Both the position numbers and the translations under genes were made by a program. Below are positions 7,449 to 13,948 of a stretch of DNA of 17,075 nucleotides, piece by piece (within the stretch, counting starts at the first letter, position 1; each line of letters starts with the position of its first letter). Below the pieces are notes generated by a model. It had not been told where the DNA came from. It saw only the letters and a program-made list of their open reading frames with translations, and searched no databases. The stretch is from positions 1 through 17,075 of the forward strand of contig JAJFLD010000118.1 in assembly GCA_021772875.1 (NCBI GenBank). The letters run 5' to 3'. The DNA is from Ghiorsea sp. Its GTDB lineage: Bacteria > Pseudomonadota > Zetaproteobacteria > Mariprofundales > Mariprofundaceae.

Positions 7449-7634
7449 ATGGCAACCAAAGCATTAGTTGTTAAATGTAATCGCACACCAAAATTTAAAG
7501 TTCGTGGTTATACGCGCTGTCAGTTATGTGGTCGCCCACATTCGGTATATCGTAAACTTGGAATGTGTCGTATTTGCTTGAGAAAACATGCGCTTGCGGG
7601 TGAAATCCCAGGCATGATGAAATCAAGCTGGTAA
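7449..7634 (+). CDS. rpsN: 30S ribosomal protein S14, short zinc type
   Basis: S14 is a late-binding protein of the 30S head. The 61-residue length and two CxxC pairs (C24/C27 and C40/C43) identify the zinc-binding (type Z) form; the longer form of about 101 residues without these cysteines is the one in E. coli. KFKVRGYTRCQLCGRPHSV and CRICLRKHALAGEIPG are the signature sequences. The AGAGGAG ribosome binding site lies just after the rplE stop. It occupies the normal rpsN place between L5 and S8, so it appears to be the ancestral gene of the cluster, not an added paralog. Confidence 0.98.
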   Translation: MATKALVVKCNRTPKFKVRGYTRCQLCGRPHSVYRKLGMCRICLRKHALAGEIPGMMKSSW

Positions 7635-7653
7635 TGGGTAGGAGAATAAGTTT

Positions 7654-8049
7654 ATGATGATGGATCTTATTGCGGATATGTTAACGCGCATTCGCAACGC
7701 ACAGAACGCAGGTCTTGAGAAAGTAGAGATGCCAGGTAGTAATACTCTTGTTTCTATTGCACAGATTTTGAAAGACGAAGGTTATATCCAATCTGGTAAA
7801 CCTTACAATTATAAAGGTCATCGCTATTTGCGTTTGACGCTTCGTTATGATGATGAAGGCCAACCCGTGATTCGTGAAATCAAACGTGTTTCTAAATCAG
7901 GTCGCCGTGTGTATGCACCAGCTGCTGATTTACCACGTGTACGTAATGGTTATGGCATAGCTGTAATCAGTACATCACAAGGTCTTATGACTGATAAAGA
8001 TGCTCGCACCAAGAACATTGGCGGCGAAGTTCTTTGTACAGTATTTTAG
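7654..8049 (+). CDS. rpsH: 30S ribosomal protein S8
   Basis: S8 is a central-domain assembly protein of the 30S subunit and the translational repressor of the spc operon in E. coli. The product has 131 residues. LIADMLTRIRNAQNAG at the N terminus, the VSKSGRRVYAP motif, and TSQGLMTDKDAR with GGEVLCTVF at the end are diagnostic. Three ATG codons run in tandem at 7654, 7657 and 7660; the first is best spaced (9 bases) from AGGAG at 7640-7644. No S8 target hairpin was identified near rplE. Confidence 0.98.
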   Translation: MMMDLIADMLTRIRNAQNAGLEKVEMPGSNTLVSIAQILKDEGYIQSGKPYNYKGHRYLRLTLRYDDEGQPVIREIKRVSKSGRRVYAPAADLPRVRNGYGIAVISTSQGLMTDKDARTKNIGGEVLCTVF

Positions 8050-8061
8050 AGGTAGAATTTT

Positions 8062-8595
8062 ATGTCTCGTATAGGTAAACAACCTGTTTTAATACCAGCA
8101 GGTGTTGAAGTAAAAGTAAATGCATCAAGCATTACTGTGAAAGGCGCAAAAGCATCCATGGATTCACCATTGTTTGCAGGCATTACAGCCAGCGTTGATG
8201 GTAACAGTGTGCAATTTGAGTGCTCTGATTTGGGCAACAAAAAGATGAAGTCAAACTTCGGTTTGGCGCGTTCGCTTGTTGCAAACAATGTGACTGGTGT
8301 TAGCCAAGGTTTTGTAAAAACTTTAGAATTGCGTGGGGTTGGTTACCGGGCAAAAGTTGAAGGCAAAAACCTTGATTTGTCTTTAGGTTATTCTCATCCC
8401 GTTCTTTATCCGATTCCAGATGGTATCGAAGCTAAAGTTGAGAAGTCTGAAATTATTATTTCTGGTTTTGATAAACAGAAAGTTGGTCAGGTCGCAGCAG
8501 AAATTCGCGCGTTCCGTCCGCCAGAACCTTATAAAGGAAAAGGCGTACGTTATGCAGGTGAACATGTTGTAATGAAAGAAGGTAAACGGGCTTAA
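8062..8595 (+). CDS. rplF: 50S ribosomal protein L6
   Basis: L6 binds near the sarcin-ricin loop and the factor-binding site of the large subunit. The product has 177 residues, the usual length. Two related alpha/beta domains are seen: the first starts MSRIGKQPVLIPAGVEV, the second contains ELRGVGYRAKVEGKNLDLSLG-like sequence and ends in the strongly conserved PEPYKGKGVRYAGE motif. The ATG is 12 bases after rpsH with AGAGGT upstream. A 31-base gap, one of the larger ones in the cluster, separates it from rplR. Confidence 0.98.
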   Translation: MSRIGKQPVLIPAGVEVKVNASSITVKGAKASMDSPLFAGITASVDGNSVQFECSDLGNKKMKSNFGLARSLVANNVTGVSQGFVKTLELRGVGYRAKVEGKNLDLSLGYSHPVLYPIPDGIEAKVEKSEIIISGFDKQKVGQVAAEIRAFRPPEPYKGKGVRYAGEHVVMKEGKRA

Positions 8596-8626
8596 TCATG
8601 CTTGATGGGATAGGAGACGTTTCAAA

Positions 8627-8980
8627 GTGGCAGTAAAACGTTATGAAAACAATGCAGCAATACGCCGTGCAAGGCGTGTGCGCTCGAAAGTAAAAGGCTC
8701 AGGTCGTTTACGTATTAGTATTTTCCGTTCTTCACGGAATATTTACGCACAAATTATTGATGATACTAAAGGTGTAACACTAGTGTCAGCATCTAGCTTG
8801 GACACAAGTATTGAAAATGGTGGTGGGCGTGTAGGCGCTGAAGCTGTTGGTAAATTGCTGGCTGAAAGAGCTGCGGATAAGGATTTGTCTGCGCTAGCTT
8901 TTGACCGCGGTTCATATCCGTATCATGGCCGCGTTAAGGCCTTGGCTGAAGCAGCTCGCGCTGCCGGCTTGAAGTTCTAG
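8627..8980 (+). CDS. rplR: 50S ribosomal protein L18
   Basis: L18 binds 5S rRNA in the central protuberance together with L5. The product has 117 residues, the canonical length. The N terminus is very basic (RRARRVRSKVKGSGR), the middle contains RISIFRSSRNIYAQIIDD, and the end is AFDRGSYPYHGRVKALAEAARAAGLKF-like, typical of the family. The start is GTG at 8627, chosen because TAGGAG at 8611-8616 lies 10 bases upstream and no ATG fits. The TAG stop overlaps the rpsE ribosome binding site. Confidence 0.98.
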   Translation: MAVKRYENNAAIRRARRVRSKVKGSGRLRISIFRSSRNIYAQIIDDTKGVTLVSASSLDTSIENGGGRVGAEAVGKLLAERAADKDLSALAFDRGSYPYHGRVKALAEAARAAGLKF

Positions 8981-8990
8981 GAGAGTTTGA

Positions 8991-9470
8991 ATGATTAACG
9001 CAGAAGAACTTGAGCTGACCGAAAAGCTTGTTCACATTAACCGTGTTGCTAAAGTAGTAGCGGGTGGACGTCGTTTTGGTTTTGCAGCTTTGATGGTTGT
9101 TGGTGATGGTAATGGGCACGTTGGTTTTGGTTATGCTAAAGCCAAAGAAGTTCCAGAAGCTATTCGTAAAGCAAATGAAATTGCACGTAAATCTTTGATT
9201 TTTATTCCGCGTAAAAACGGAACAATTTTTTATCAAACTACGGGTGAGCAAGATGCATCACGTGTGATGTTAAAACCAGCAACTGAAGGTACTGGCGTGA
9301 TTGCTGGTGCGGCAGTTCGGGCAGTGATTGAAGCAGTTGGTATTAGTGATATTTTGACTAAAGCACATGGCTCTCGCAACCCTATCAATGTTGTTCGCGC
9401 AACATTTAATGGCTTAAAAGGCTTGGAAAGTCCAAAGCAAGTTGCGGCTCGCCGTGGCAAAGCTTCTTAA
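8991..9470 (+). CDS. rpsE: 30S ribosomal protein S5
   Basis: S5 contributes to decoding fidelity and to the mRNA entry channel together with S3 and S4. The product has 159 residues, slightly shorter than the 167 of E. coli. The double-stranded-RNA-binding-like N domain carries VNRVAKVV-like sequence (INRVAKVVAGGRRFGF) and VGDGNGHVGFGYAKA, and the C domain holds ATEGTGVIAGAAVRAVIE and NPINVVRATFNGL. The ATG at 8991 is 10 bases after rplR with AGGAGAG overlapping the previous stop. Confidence 0.98.
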   Translation: MINAEELELTEKLVHINRVAKVVAGGRRFGFAALMVVGDGNGHVGFGYAKAKEVPEAIRKANEIARKSLIFIPRKNGTIFYQTTGEQDASRVMLKPATEGTGVIAGAAVRAVIEAVGISDILTKAHGSRNPINVVRATFNGLKGLESPKQVAARRGKAS

Positions 9471-9487
9471 GTCAGAGGAAATAGATA

Positions 9488-9679
9488 ATGGCTAAGAAAA
9501 CTTTTAAAATTCGTCAGATCAAAAGTGGTATTGGTTACCCTAAAGATCAAAATGCTACACTACGTGGCTTAGGTATACGTCGTATGCATCAAGTAGTTGA
9601 GCTTGAAGATACGCCATCAGTTCGCGGCATGGTGAAAAAAGTTCGTCACCTTGTTGTTGTTGAAGCTGAAGCGTCTTAA
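9488..9679 (+). CDS. rpmD: 50S ribosomal protein L30
   Basis: L30 is a small surface protein of the large subunit, dispensable in some lineages. The product has 63 residues. It starts MAKKTFKIRQIKSGIGYP and contains the LRGLGIRRMHQVVELEDTPSVRGM core that fits the family signature, with a VVVEAEAS tail. The AGAGGA ribosome binding site lies in the 17-base gap after rpsE. Its place between S5 and L15 is the normal one. Confidence 0.97.
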   Translation: MAKKTFKIRQIKSGIGYPKDQNATLRGLGIRRMHQVVELEDTPSVRGMVKKVRHLVVVEAEAS

Positions 9680-9699
9680 GTAAAGATTCGGGGACGAAA

Positions 9700-10143
9700 A
9701 TGAAATTAAATAATATACAAGCAAGTGAAGGTTCACGCCACGGGCGTAAACGTTTGGGTTGTGGCATTGGCTCTGGTCAAGGTAAAACAGGCGGACGTGG
9801 TCATAAAGGCCAAAAGTCTCGTTCTGGTGGCGGCGTTAGACGTGGTTTTGAAGGCGGACAAATGTCTTTGATTCGTCGTTTGCCTAAGCGTGGTTTTACA
9901 CCGCTTACCCGCAACATTTTTCAATTGGTAAATGTGGGTCAGCTGAGCAAATTTGCAGCAGGTTCAAACATTGATGCGGCAGCGTTGTATGCAGCAGGTT
10001 TGATTCGTAATGCAGTTGATCCAGTGAAACTTCTGGCTTCTGGCGAATGCAAAGTTAAAGTCACAGTTTCCGTAGCAAAAGCATCAGCAGCAGCAGCGAA
10101 GAAAATTGAAGCTGTTGGTGGCTCAGTAGCGATTTCGGCCTAG
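9700..10143 (+). CDS. rplO: 50S ribosomal protein L15
   Basis: L15 is a late assembly protein of the large subunit. The product has 147 residues, close to the usual 144-150. The first half is a glycine- and arginine-rich extended tail (GRKRLGCGIGSGQGKTGGRGHKG region), followed by the GGQMSLIRRLPKRGF motif and a globular C-terminal domain. The ATG has GGGGA upstream, 20 bases after rpmD. The TAG stop is three bases before the secY start, so secY is probably translated by coupling from this gene. Confidence 0.98.
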   Translation: MKLNNIQASEGSRHGRKRLGCGIGSGQGKTGGRGHKGQKSRSGGGVRRGFEGGQMSLIRRLPKRGFTPLTRNIFQLVNVGQLSKFAAGSNIDAAALYAAGLIRNAVDPVKLLASGECKVKVTVSVAKASAAAAKKIEAVGGSVAISA

Positions 10144-10146
10144 TCG

Positions 10147-11472
10147 ATGCAGCAACCGCAATTGGGAGGTCTTGCTAATATTGGCAAGGCTGGGGAACTA
10201 AAGCAGCGCATTCTTTTTGTTTTGGGCATGTTGGTTGTGTATCGTATCGGTGCACACATTCCTGTTCCAGGTATTGATGCTCATGTATTGGCACAATTTT
10301 TTACACAAACACAGAACTCACTTTTGGGTCTGTTTGATATGTTTTCTGGTGGTGCCCTTTCACGCCTCACTATCTTTGCCCTAGGCATTATGCCTTACAT
10401 CTCTGCATCGATTATTATGCAGTTGCTTCAAGTTGTGTCGCCAAAATTGGAACAGCTTAAAAAAGAAGGTGAATCGGGTCGTCGTAAAATTACGCAATAC
10501 ACACGTTACGGCACAGTTTTCTTAGCGGTTTTCCAAGCTATTGGTATGTCTATTGGTTTGGAGTCATTTTCTGTTGGTGGTCGCCCAGTGGTGATTGATG
10601 CAGGCATGGATTTCAGAATCGTTACTGTAATTACATTGGTGAGTGGTACTATTTTCTTGATGTGGTTGGGTGAGCAGATCACCGAACGCGGCATAGGCAA
10701 CGGCATCACATTGATTATTTTCGCAGGCATTGTGGCAGGTTTGCCAAGTGCTATTGGCGGAACGCTGGAGTTGGCACGTACGGGTGAATATACAGCCATT
10801 GGTGTGTTAGGCTTGTTGCTTATGGGTTTGCTGGTGACATATGCAGTGGTTTGGTTTGAACGCGCTCAGCGCCGTATTCCAGTCCAGTATGCTAAACGCC
10901 AGGTGGGTAATAAGATGTTTGGCGGTAAAGCATCATTTTTACCTTTGAAGATTAACACGGCAGGTGTGATTCCTCCTATTTTTGCTTCAAGCTTAATTTT
11001 GTTGCCTGCAACATTTGCTCAGTTTACAAAAGACAGTGATGGTTTTGGTTGGATTGGTGAGATCGCTGCATTGATGGCTCCTGGGCAATGGTTATATTTA
11101 CTTATTTTCAGTGGTTTGGTGGCATTCTTCTGCTTCTTTTATACGGCGATTGTTTTTAATCCGAAAGATACTGCTGATAATTTGAAGAAGGCTGGTGGAT
11201 TTATTCCTGGCATTCGACCTGGTCAAAATACGGCGAAGTATATTGATTCGGTGTTAACAAGAATTACAGTTGTTGGTGCTATTTACGTTACACTTGTTTG
11301 TTTGTTGCCTGAATGGTTGATTAGTCAGTTTGGTGTACCGTTTTATTTTGGTGGAACAAGTCTCTTGATTATCGTGGTGGTTACAATGGATACGATGGCG
11401 CAAATCCAATCGCATCTGATGACACACCAATATGAGAGCATGATGAAGCAAGCCAAATTGAAGCGTCGTTGA
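10147..11472 (+). CDS. secY: protein translocase channel subunit SecY
   Basis: SecY is the inner-membrane channel through which proteins are secreted or inserted, acting with SecE, SecG and SecA. The product has 441 residues with about ten hydrophobic spans. The first span is near 21-40 and is followed by PVPGID. The plug region and second span (FDMFSGGALSRLTIFALGI) lead into the family signature GIMPYISASIIMQLL (80-94). The cytoplasmic loop carrying RRIPVQYAKRQVG binds SecA, and the tail is basic (KQAKLKRR). The only plausible start is the ATG at 10147, three bases after rplO; no good Shine-Dalgarno sequence precedes it. Its TGA overlaps the adk ATG by one base. Confidence 0.99.
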   Translation: MQQPQLGGLANIGKAGELKQRILFVLGMLVVYRIGAHIPVPGIDAHVLAQFFTQTQNSLLGLFDMFSGGALSRLTIFALGIMPYISASIIMQLLQVVSPKLEQLKKEGESGRRKITQYTRYGTVFLAVFQAIGMSIGLESFSVGGRPVVIDAGMDFRIVTVITLVSGTIFLMWLGEQITERGIGNGITLIIFAGIVAGLPSAIGGTLELARTGEYTAIGVLGLLLMGLLVTYAVVWFERAQRRIPVQYAKRQVGNKMFGGKASFLPLKINTAGVIPPIFASSLILLPATFAQFTKDSDGFGWIGEIAALMAPGQWLYLLIFSGLVAFFCFFYTAIVFNPKDTADNLKKAGGFIPGIRPGQNTAKYIDSVLTRITVVGAIYVTLVCLLPEWLISQFGVPFYFGGTSLLIIVVVTMDTMAQIQSHLMTHQYESMMKQAKLKRR

Positions 11473-12116
11473 TGAATATAGTTCTCTTTGGGCCTCCGGG
11501 TGTTGGTAAAGGTACGCAGGGGTTAAAGCTTGCGCATGAATTTAACATTATACACTTGGCCATGGGTGACTTGCTGCGTGCGGCAGTTGCTGAGAAAACA
11601 GAGCTTGGTCTGAAAGCGAAAGCTTTTATGGATGCGGGTAAGTTGGTCACTGATGAGCTTGTCATAGGCATGATAGAAGCACGTATTGTTGCTGCTGATG
11701 CTGTACATGGTTTCTTGCTTGATGGGTTTCCACGTAATGTGGCCCAAGCTGCGGCATTGGATGAAATGTTGCACGAGCATGGCTTAAAAATTGAACATAT
11801 TGTGCTGATGGATGCTTCAAAAGAAGCTCTATTGCAACGTTTGGCAGGGCGCTTAACATGTAGTGCTTGCGGTTTTGGTTTTCATCGGCATTATTCGCCA
11901 CCCAAAATCGAGGGTCAATGTGATAAGTGTGGCGGTTCTTTGTATCAGAGGGCTGATGATACTGAAGAAGTGATATTACAGCGTCTCGAAGTGTATGCGG
12001 AGCAAACTGCGCCATTGCTTGAGTTTTATGGTCAGAATGAAGCATTTTGCAAGGTAAATGCTGAAGCAGGTTTGGATGAGGTTTACACCTCTCTACTTGC
12101 TGCGGTTAAGGGTTAA
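11472..12116 (+). CDS. adk: adenylate kinase, zinc-LID long form
   Basis: Adenylate kinase interconverts ATP + AMP and two ADP in the cytosol. The product has 214 residues, the long form. The P-loop is GPPGVGKGT (7-15), and AMP-site residues R36, K57-V59, G85-R88 and Q92 align with E. coli. The LID domain has two CxxC pairs (C130/C133, C150/C153) that predict structural zinc. The position normally held by threonine 31 in the STGD motif is methionine here (LAMGDLLR). The ATG at 11472 overlaps the secY stop (TGATG), which indicates coupling; a TTG one codon upstream is less likely. The gene sits between secY and infA; map, often found here, is absent. Confidence 0.98.
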   Translation: MNIVLFGPPGVGKGTQGLKLAHEFNIIHLAMGDLLRAAVAEKTELGLKAKAFMDAGKLVTDELVIGMIEARIVAADAVHGFLLDGFPRNVAQAAALDEMLHEHGLKIEHIVLMDASKEALLQRLAGRLTCSACGFGFHRHYSPPKIEGQCDKCGGSLYQRADDTEEVILQRLEVYAEQTAPLLEFYGQNEAFCKVNAEAGLDEVYTSLLAAVKG

Positions 12117-12117
12117 C

Positions 12118-12336
12118 ATGGCTAAAGAAGATATTATTGAAATGGCAGGCGAGGTTGTTGAAAAACTCCCGAATGCGATGTTCAAAGTAAAGCTTGAAAA
12201 TGACCATGAAGTTTTATGTACAATTTCAGGTAAGATGCGGAAGTATTATATTCGTATTTTGCCGGGCGATAAAGTTAAGGTGGATATTTCACCTTATGAT
12301 TTAAGTCGCGGGCGCATTAGCTACCGTGAAAAATAA
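12118..12336 (+). CDS. infA: translation initiation factor IF-1
   Basis: IF-1 occupies the A site during initiation and supports IF-2 and IF-3. The product has exactly 72 residues, the canonical length, and is a single OB fold. It begins MAKEDIIEMAGEVVEKLPN and contains the family motif SGKMRKYYIRILPGDKV followed by PYDLSRGRISYRE. The ATG at 12118 is one base after the adk stop, so translation is probably coupled; a longer in-frame ORF beginning inside adk at 12058 is ruled out by the family start. Confidence 0.98.
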   Translation: MAKEDIIEMAGEVVEKLPNAMFKVKLENDHEVLCTISGKMRKYYIRILPGDKVKVDISPYDLSRGRISYREK

Positions 12337-12372
12337 CCGCAGCTTTGTTTTGTGGGTAATGGAGGCCGTACT

Positions 12373-12486
12373 GTGAAAGTTCGTGCGTCTGTAAAGAAAA
12401 TGTGTTTGAAGTGTCAGGTGATTCGGCGCAAAGGCGTGGTTCGCATTATATGCGAAAACCCACGTCATAAGCAGCGTCAGGGTTGA
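12373..12486 (+). CDS. rpmJ: 50S ribosomal protein L36, zinc-ribbon form
   Basis: L36 is the smallest large-subunit protein and helps organise 23S rRNA near L6 and L16. The reading frame codes for 37 residues starting MKVRASVKKMCLKCQVIRR and ending HKQRQG, the length of the zinc-binding form. C11, C14, C27 and H32 form the CCCH zinc site. The start is GTG at 12373, with a very strong GGAGG at 12361-12365 spaced seven bases away. It lies 36 bases after infA and 29 before rpsM, the usual position at the head of the alpha section. Confidence 0.97.
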   Translation: MKVRASVKKMCLKCQVIRRKGVVRIICENPRHKQRQG

Positions 12487-12515
12487 TGATGACTCTTGTT
12501 GAGAAGGTGGCTTAA

Positions 12516-12884
12516 ATGGCTCGTATTGCTGGTGTAAACATACCAACGCAGAAGCGCGTTGTGGTCTCGCTAACTTACATCTTTGGTGTAGGTGCGTCCC
12601 GCGCAGCTGATATTTTGGAAAAGTTGGAGATTGATCCGAATACTCGGGTGAGTGCTTTGACGGATGAACAAGTTGATGGTATTCGTAATTTACTGAATGC
12701 AGACTACAAGATTGAAGGCGATTTGCGCCGTGAAGTCTTGATGAACATCAAACGTTTAACTGACTTGGGCTGCTACCGCGGTCTTCGTCATCGTAAAGGT
12801 TTGCCAGTTCGCGGTCAGAAAAGTAAAACGAATGCACGTACACGCAAAGGTCCTCGTCGGGCAGTTGCGGGTAAGAAGAAGTAA
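12516..12884 (+). CDS. rpsM: 30S ribosomal protein S13
   Basis: S13 sits in the 30S head, contacts P-site tRNA with its basic tail and bridges to L5. The product has 122 residues. It begins MARIAGVNIPTQKRVVVSLTYI-like, has the helix-two-turn-helix region, and ends in RGLRHRKGLPVRGQ with the signature SKTNARTRKGPRR. AAGG at 12504-12507 is eight bases from the ATG. S13, S11, S4, alpha and L17 follow in the standard alpha operon order. Confidence 0.98.
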   Translation: MARIAGVNIPTQKRVVVSLTYIFGVGASRAADILEKLEIDPNTRVSALTDEQVDGIRNLLNADYKIEGDLRREVLMNIKRLTDLGCYRGLRHRKGLPVRGQKSKTNARTRKGPRRAVAGKKK

Positions 12885-12899
12885 GGCTGGGTTGAATAA

Positions 12900-13286
12900 A
12901 TGGCTAAAGTGAAAACTACCAAGAAGCGCGTACGTAAGAATATTGCAAACGCTGTGGCACACATTAAAGCTTCTTTTAATAATACACTCATCACATTTAC
13001 GGATGAATCAGGCAACACTATTAGCTGGGCAACCAGTGGTGGTGCAGGCTTTAAGGGTTCACGTAAAAGTACGCCTTTTGCTGCTCAGGTTGCAGCAGAA
13101 GAAGCGGCTGTTAAGGCAGCTGAACATGGTGTAAAAAATGTTGCAGTGTTGGTAAAAGGACCAGGTTCTGGTCGTGAATCAGCAATGCGCGCAATTGCAG
13201 CAGCTGGATTGAATGTAACGTCGATTCGTGATGTCACACCAATTCCACATAATGGCTGTCGTCCGTCGAAGCGTCGTCGGGTTTAG
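12900..13286 (+). CDS. rpsK: 30S ribosomal protein S11
   Basis: S11 is in the platform of the 30S subunit and helps select correct codon-anticodon pairing. The product has 128 residues, near the usual 129. HIKASFNNTLITFTD and the ATSGGAGFKGSRKSTPFAAQ segment form the core, VKGPGSGRESAMRA is a family signature, and the C-terminal IRDVTPIPHNGCRPSKRRRV includes the conserved asparagine-glycine pair known to form isoaspartate in E. coli. The ATG is 15 bases after rpsM. Confidence 0.98.
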   Translation: MAKVKTTKKRVRKNIANAVAHIKASFNNTLITFTDESGNTISWATSGGAGFKGSRKSTPFAAQVAAEEAAVKAAEHGVKNVAVLVKGPGSGRESAMRAIAAAGLNVTSIRDVTPIPHNGCRPSKRRRV

Positions 13287-13298
13287 GGGTAATATAGA

Positions 13299-13928
13299 AT
13301 GGCTCGTTATTTAGAAGCAAAGTGTCGTCTTTGTCGTCGTGAAGGCGAAAAACTTTTCCTAAAAGGTACAAAATGTTCTTCGGCAAAATGTCCGATGGAA
13401 GAACGTCCTTTTCCTCCTGGTATGCATGGCCAAGGCCGTCGCGTTAAAGTTTCAAACTATGGTATTCAGTTGCGCGAAAAACAAAAAGTTAAGCGTATTT
13501 ATGGTTTGCAAGAGAAACAATTTTTGCGTTATTTCAAAGATGCTGACCAAATGCCAGGCATTACAGGTTTGAATCTATTGCAGTTGTTGGAAAGCCGTTT
13601 GGATAACATTGTATATCGCATGGGTTTTGCATCATCACGTACTGAAGCACGTCAAATTGTTCGCCACAAGCAAATTAAAGTGAATGGTTCATTGTTGAAT
13701 GTGCCTTCATACCGTGTTAAAGCTGGTGAAGCTATTGCTTTGGTTGATGCTGCAAAAGAACATTTGCGTATCAATGCATCAACTGATGCTGCAGGTCAAA
13801 AAGGCCTCCCAGAGTGGTTGGACGTTGATTTGCAACAACGCCAAGGTGTTTACCGTGAGCTTCCTGTCCGTGATCAGCTTGACGCGGGTATCCGTGAACA
13901 GCTTATCGTTGAATTGTATTCTAAATAA
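13299..13928 (+). CDS. rpsD: 30S ribosomal protein S4, zinc-binding form
   Basis: S4 nucleates assembly of the 30S body and, in E. coli, represses the alpha operon. The product has 209 residues. The N-terminal region has C9, C12, C26 and C31 (CxxC, then CxxxxC), the spacing of the zinc-binding version of S4; E. coli has lost most of these. ERPFPPGMHGQ precedes a helical domain, and the S4 RNA-binding domain is seen in ESRLDNIVYRMGFASSR and HKQIKVNG. The gene has AGGGG upstream, 12 bases after rpsK. Any S4 repressor site upstream of rpsM was not identified. Confidence 0.98.
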   Translation: MARYLEAKCRLCRREGEKLFLKGTKCSSAKCPMEERPFPPGMHGQGRRVKVSNYGIQLREKQKVKRIYGLQEKQFLRYFKDADQMPGITGLNLLQLLESRLDNIVYRMGFASSRTEARQIVRHKQIKVNGSLLNVPSYRVKAGEAIALVDAAKEHLRINASTDAAGQKGLPEWLDVDLQQRQGVYRELPVRDQLDAGIREQLIVELYSK

Positions 13929-13948
13929 GTATTGGGGTTGGTAATAAT

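Noticed and set aside
10506..10799. Open frame of 97 codons on the minus strand inside secY
   Set aside because: It lies entirely within the well-supported secY gene, its product is low-complexity with many prolines and isoleucines, and it has no family features. The same holds for the other minus-strand frames in the cluster, such as 14084-14332 and 11662-12045.
12058..12117. N-terminal extension of IF-1 beginning inside adk
   Set aside because: IF-1 is 72 residues and begins MAKED in nearly all bacteria, matching the ATG at 12118.
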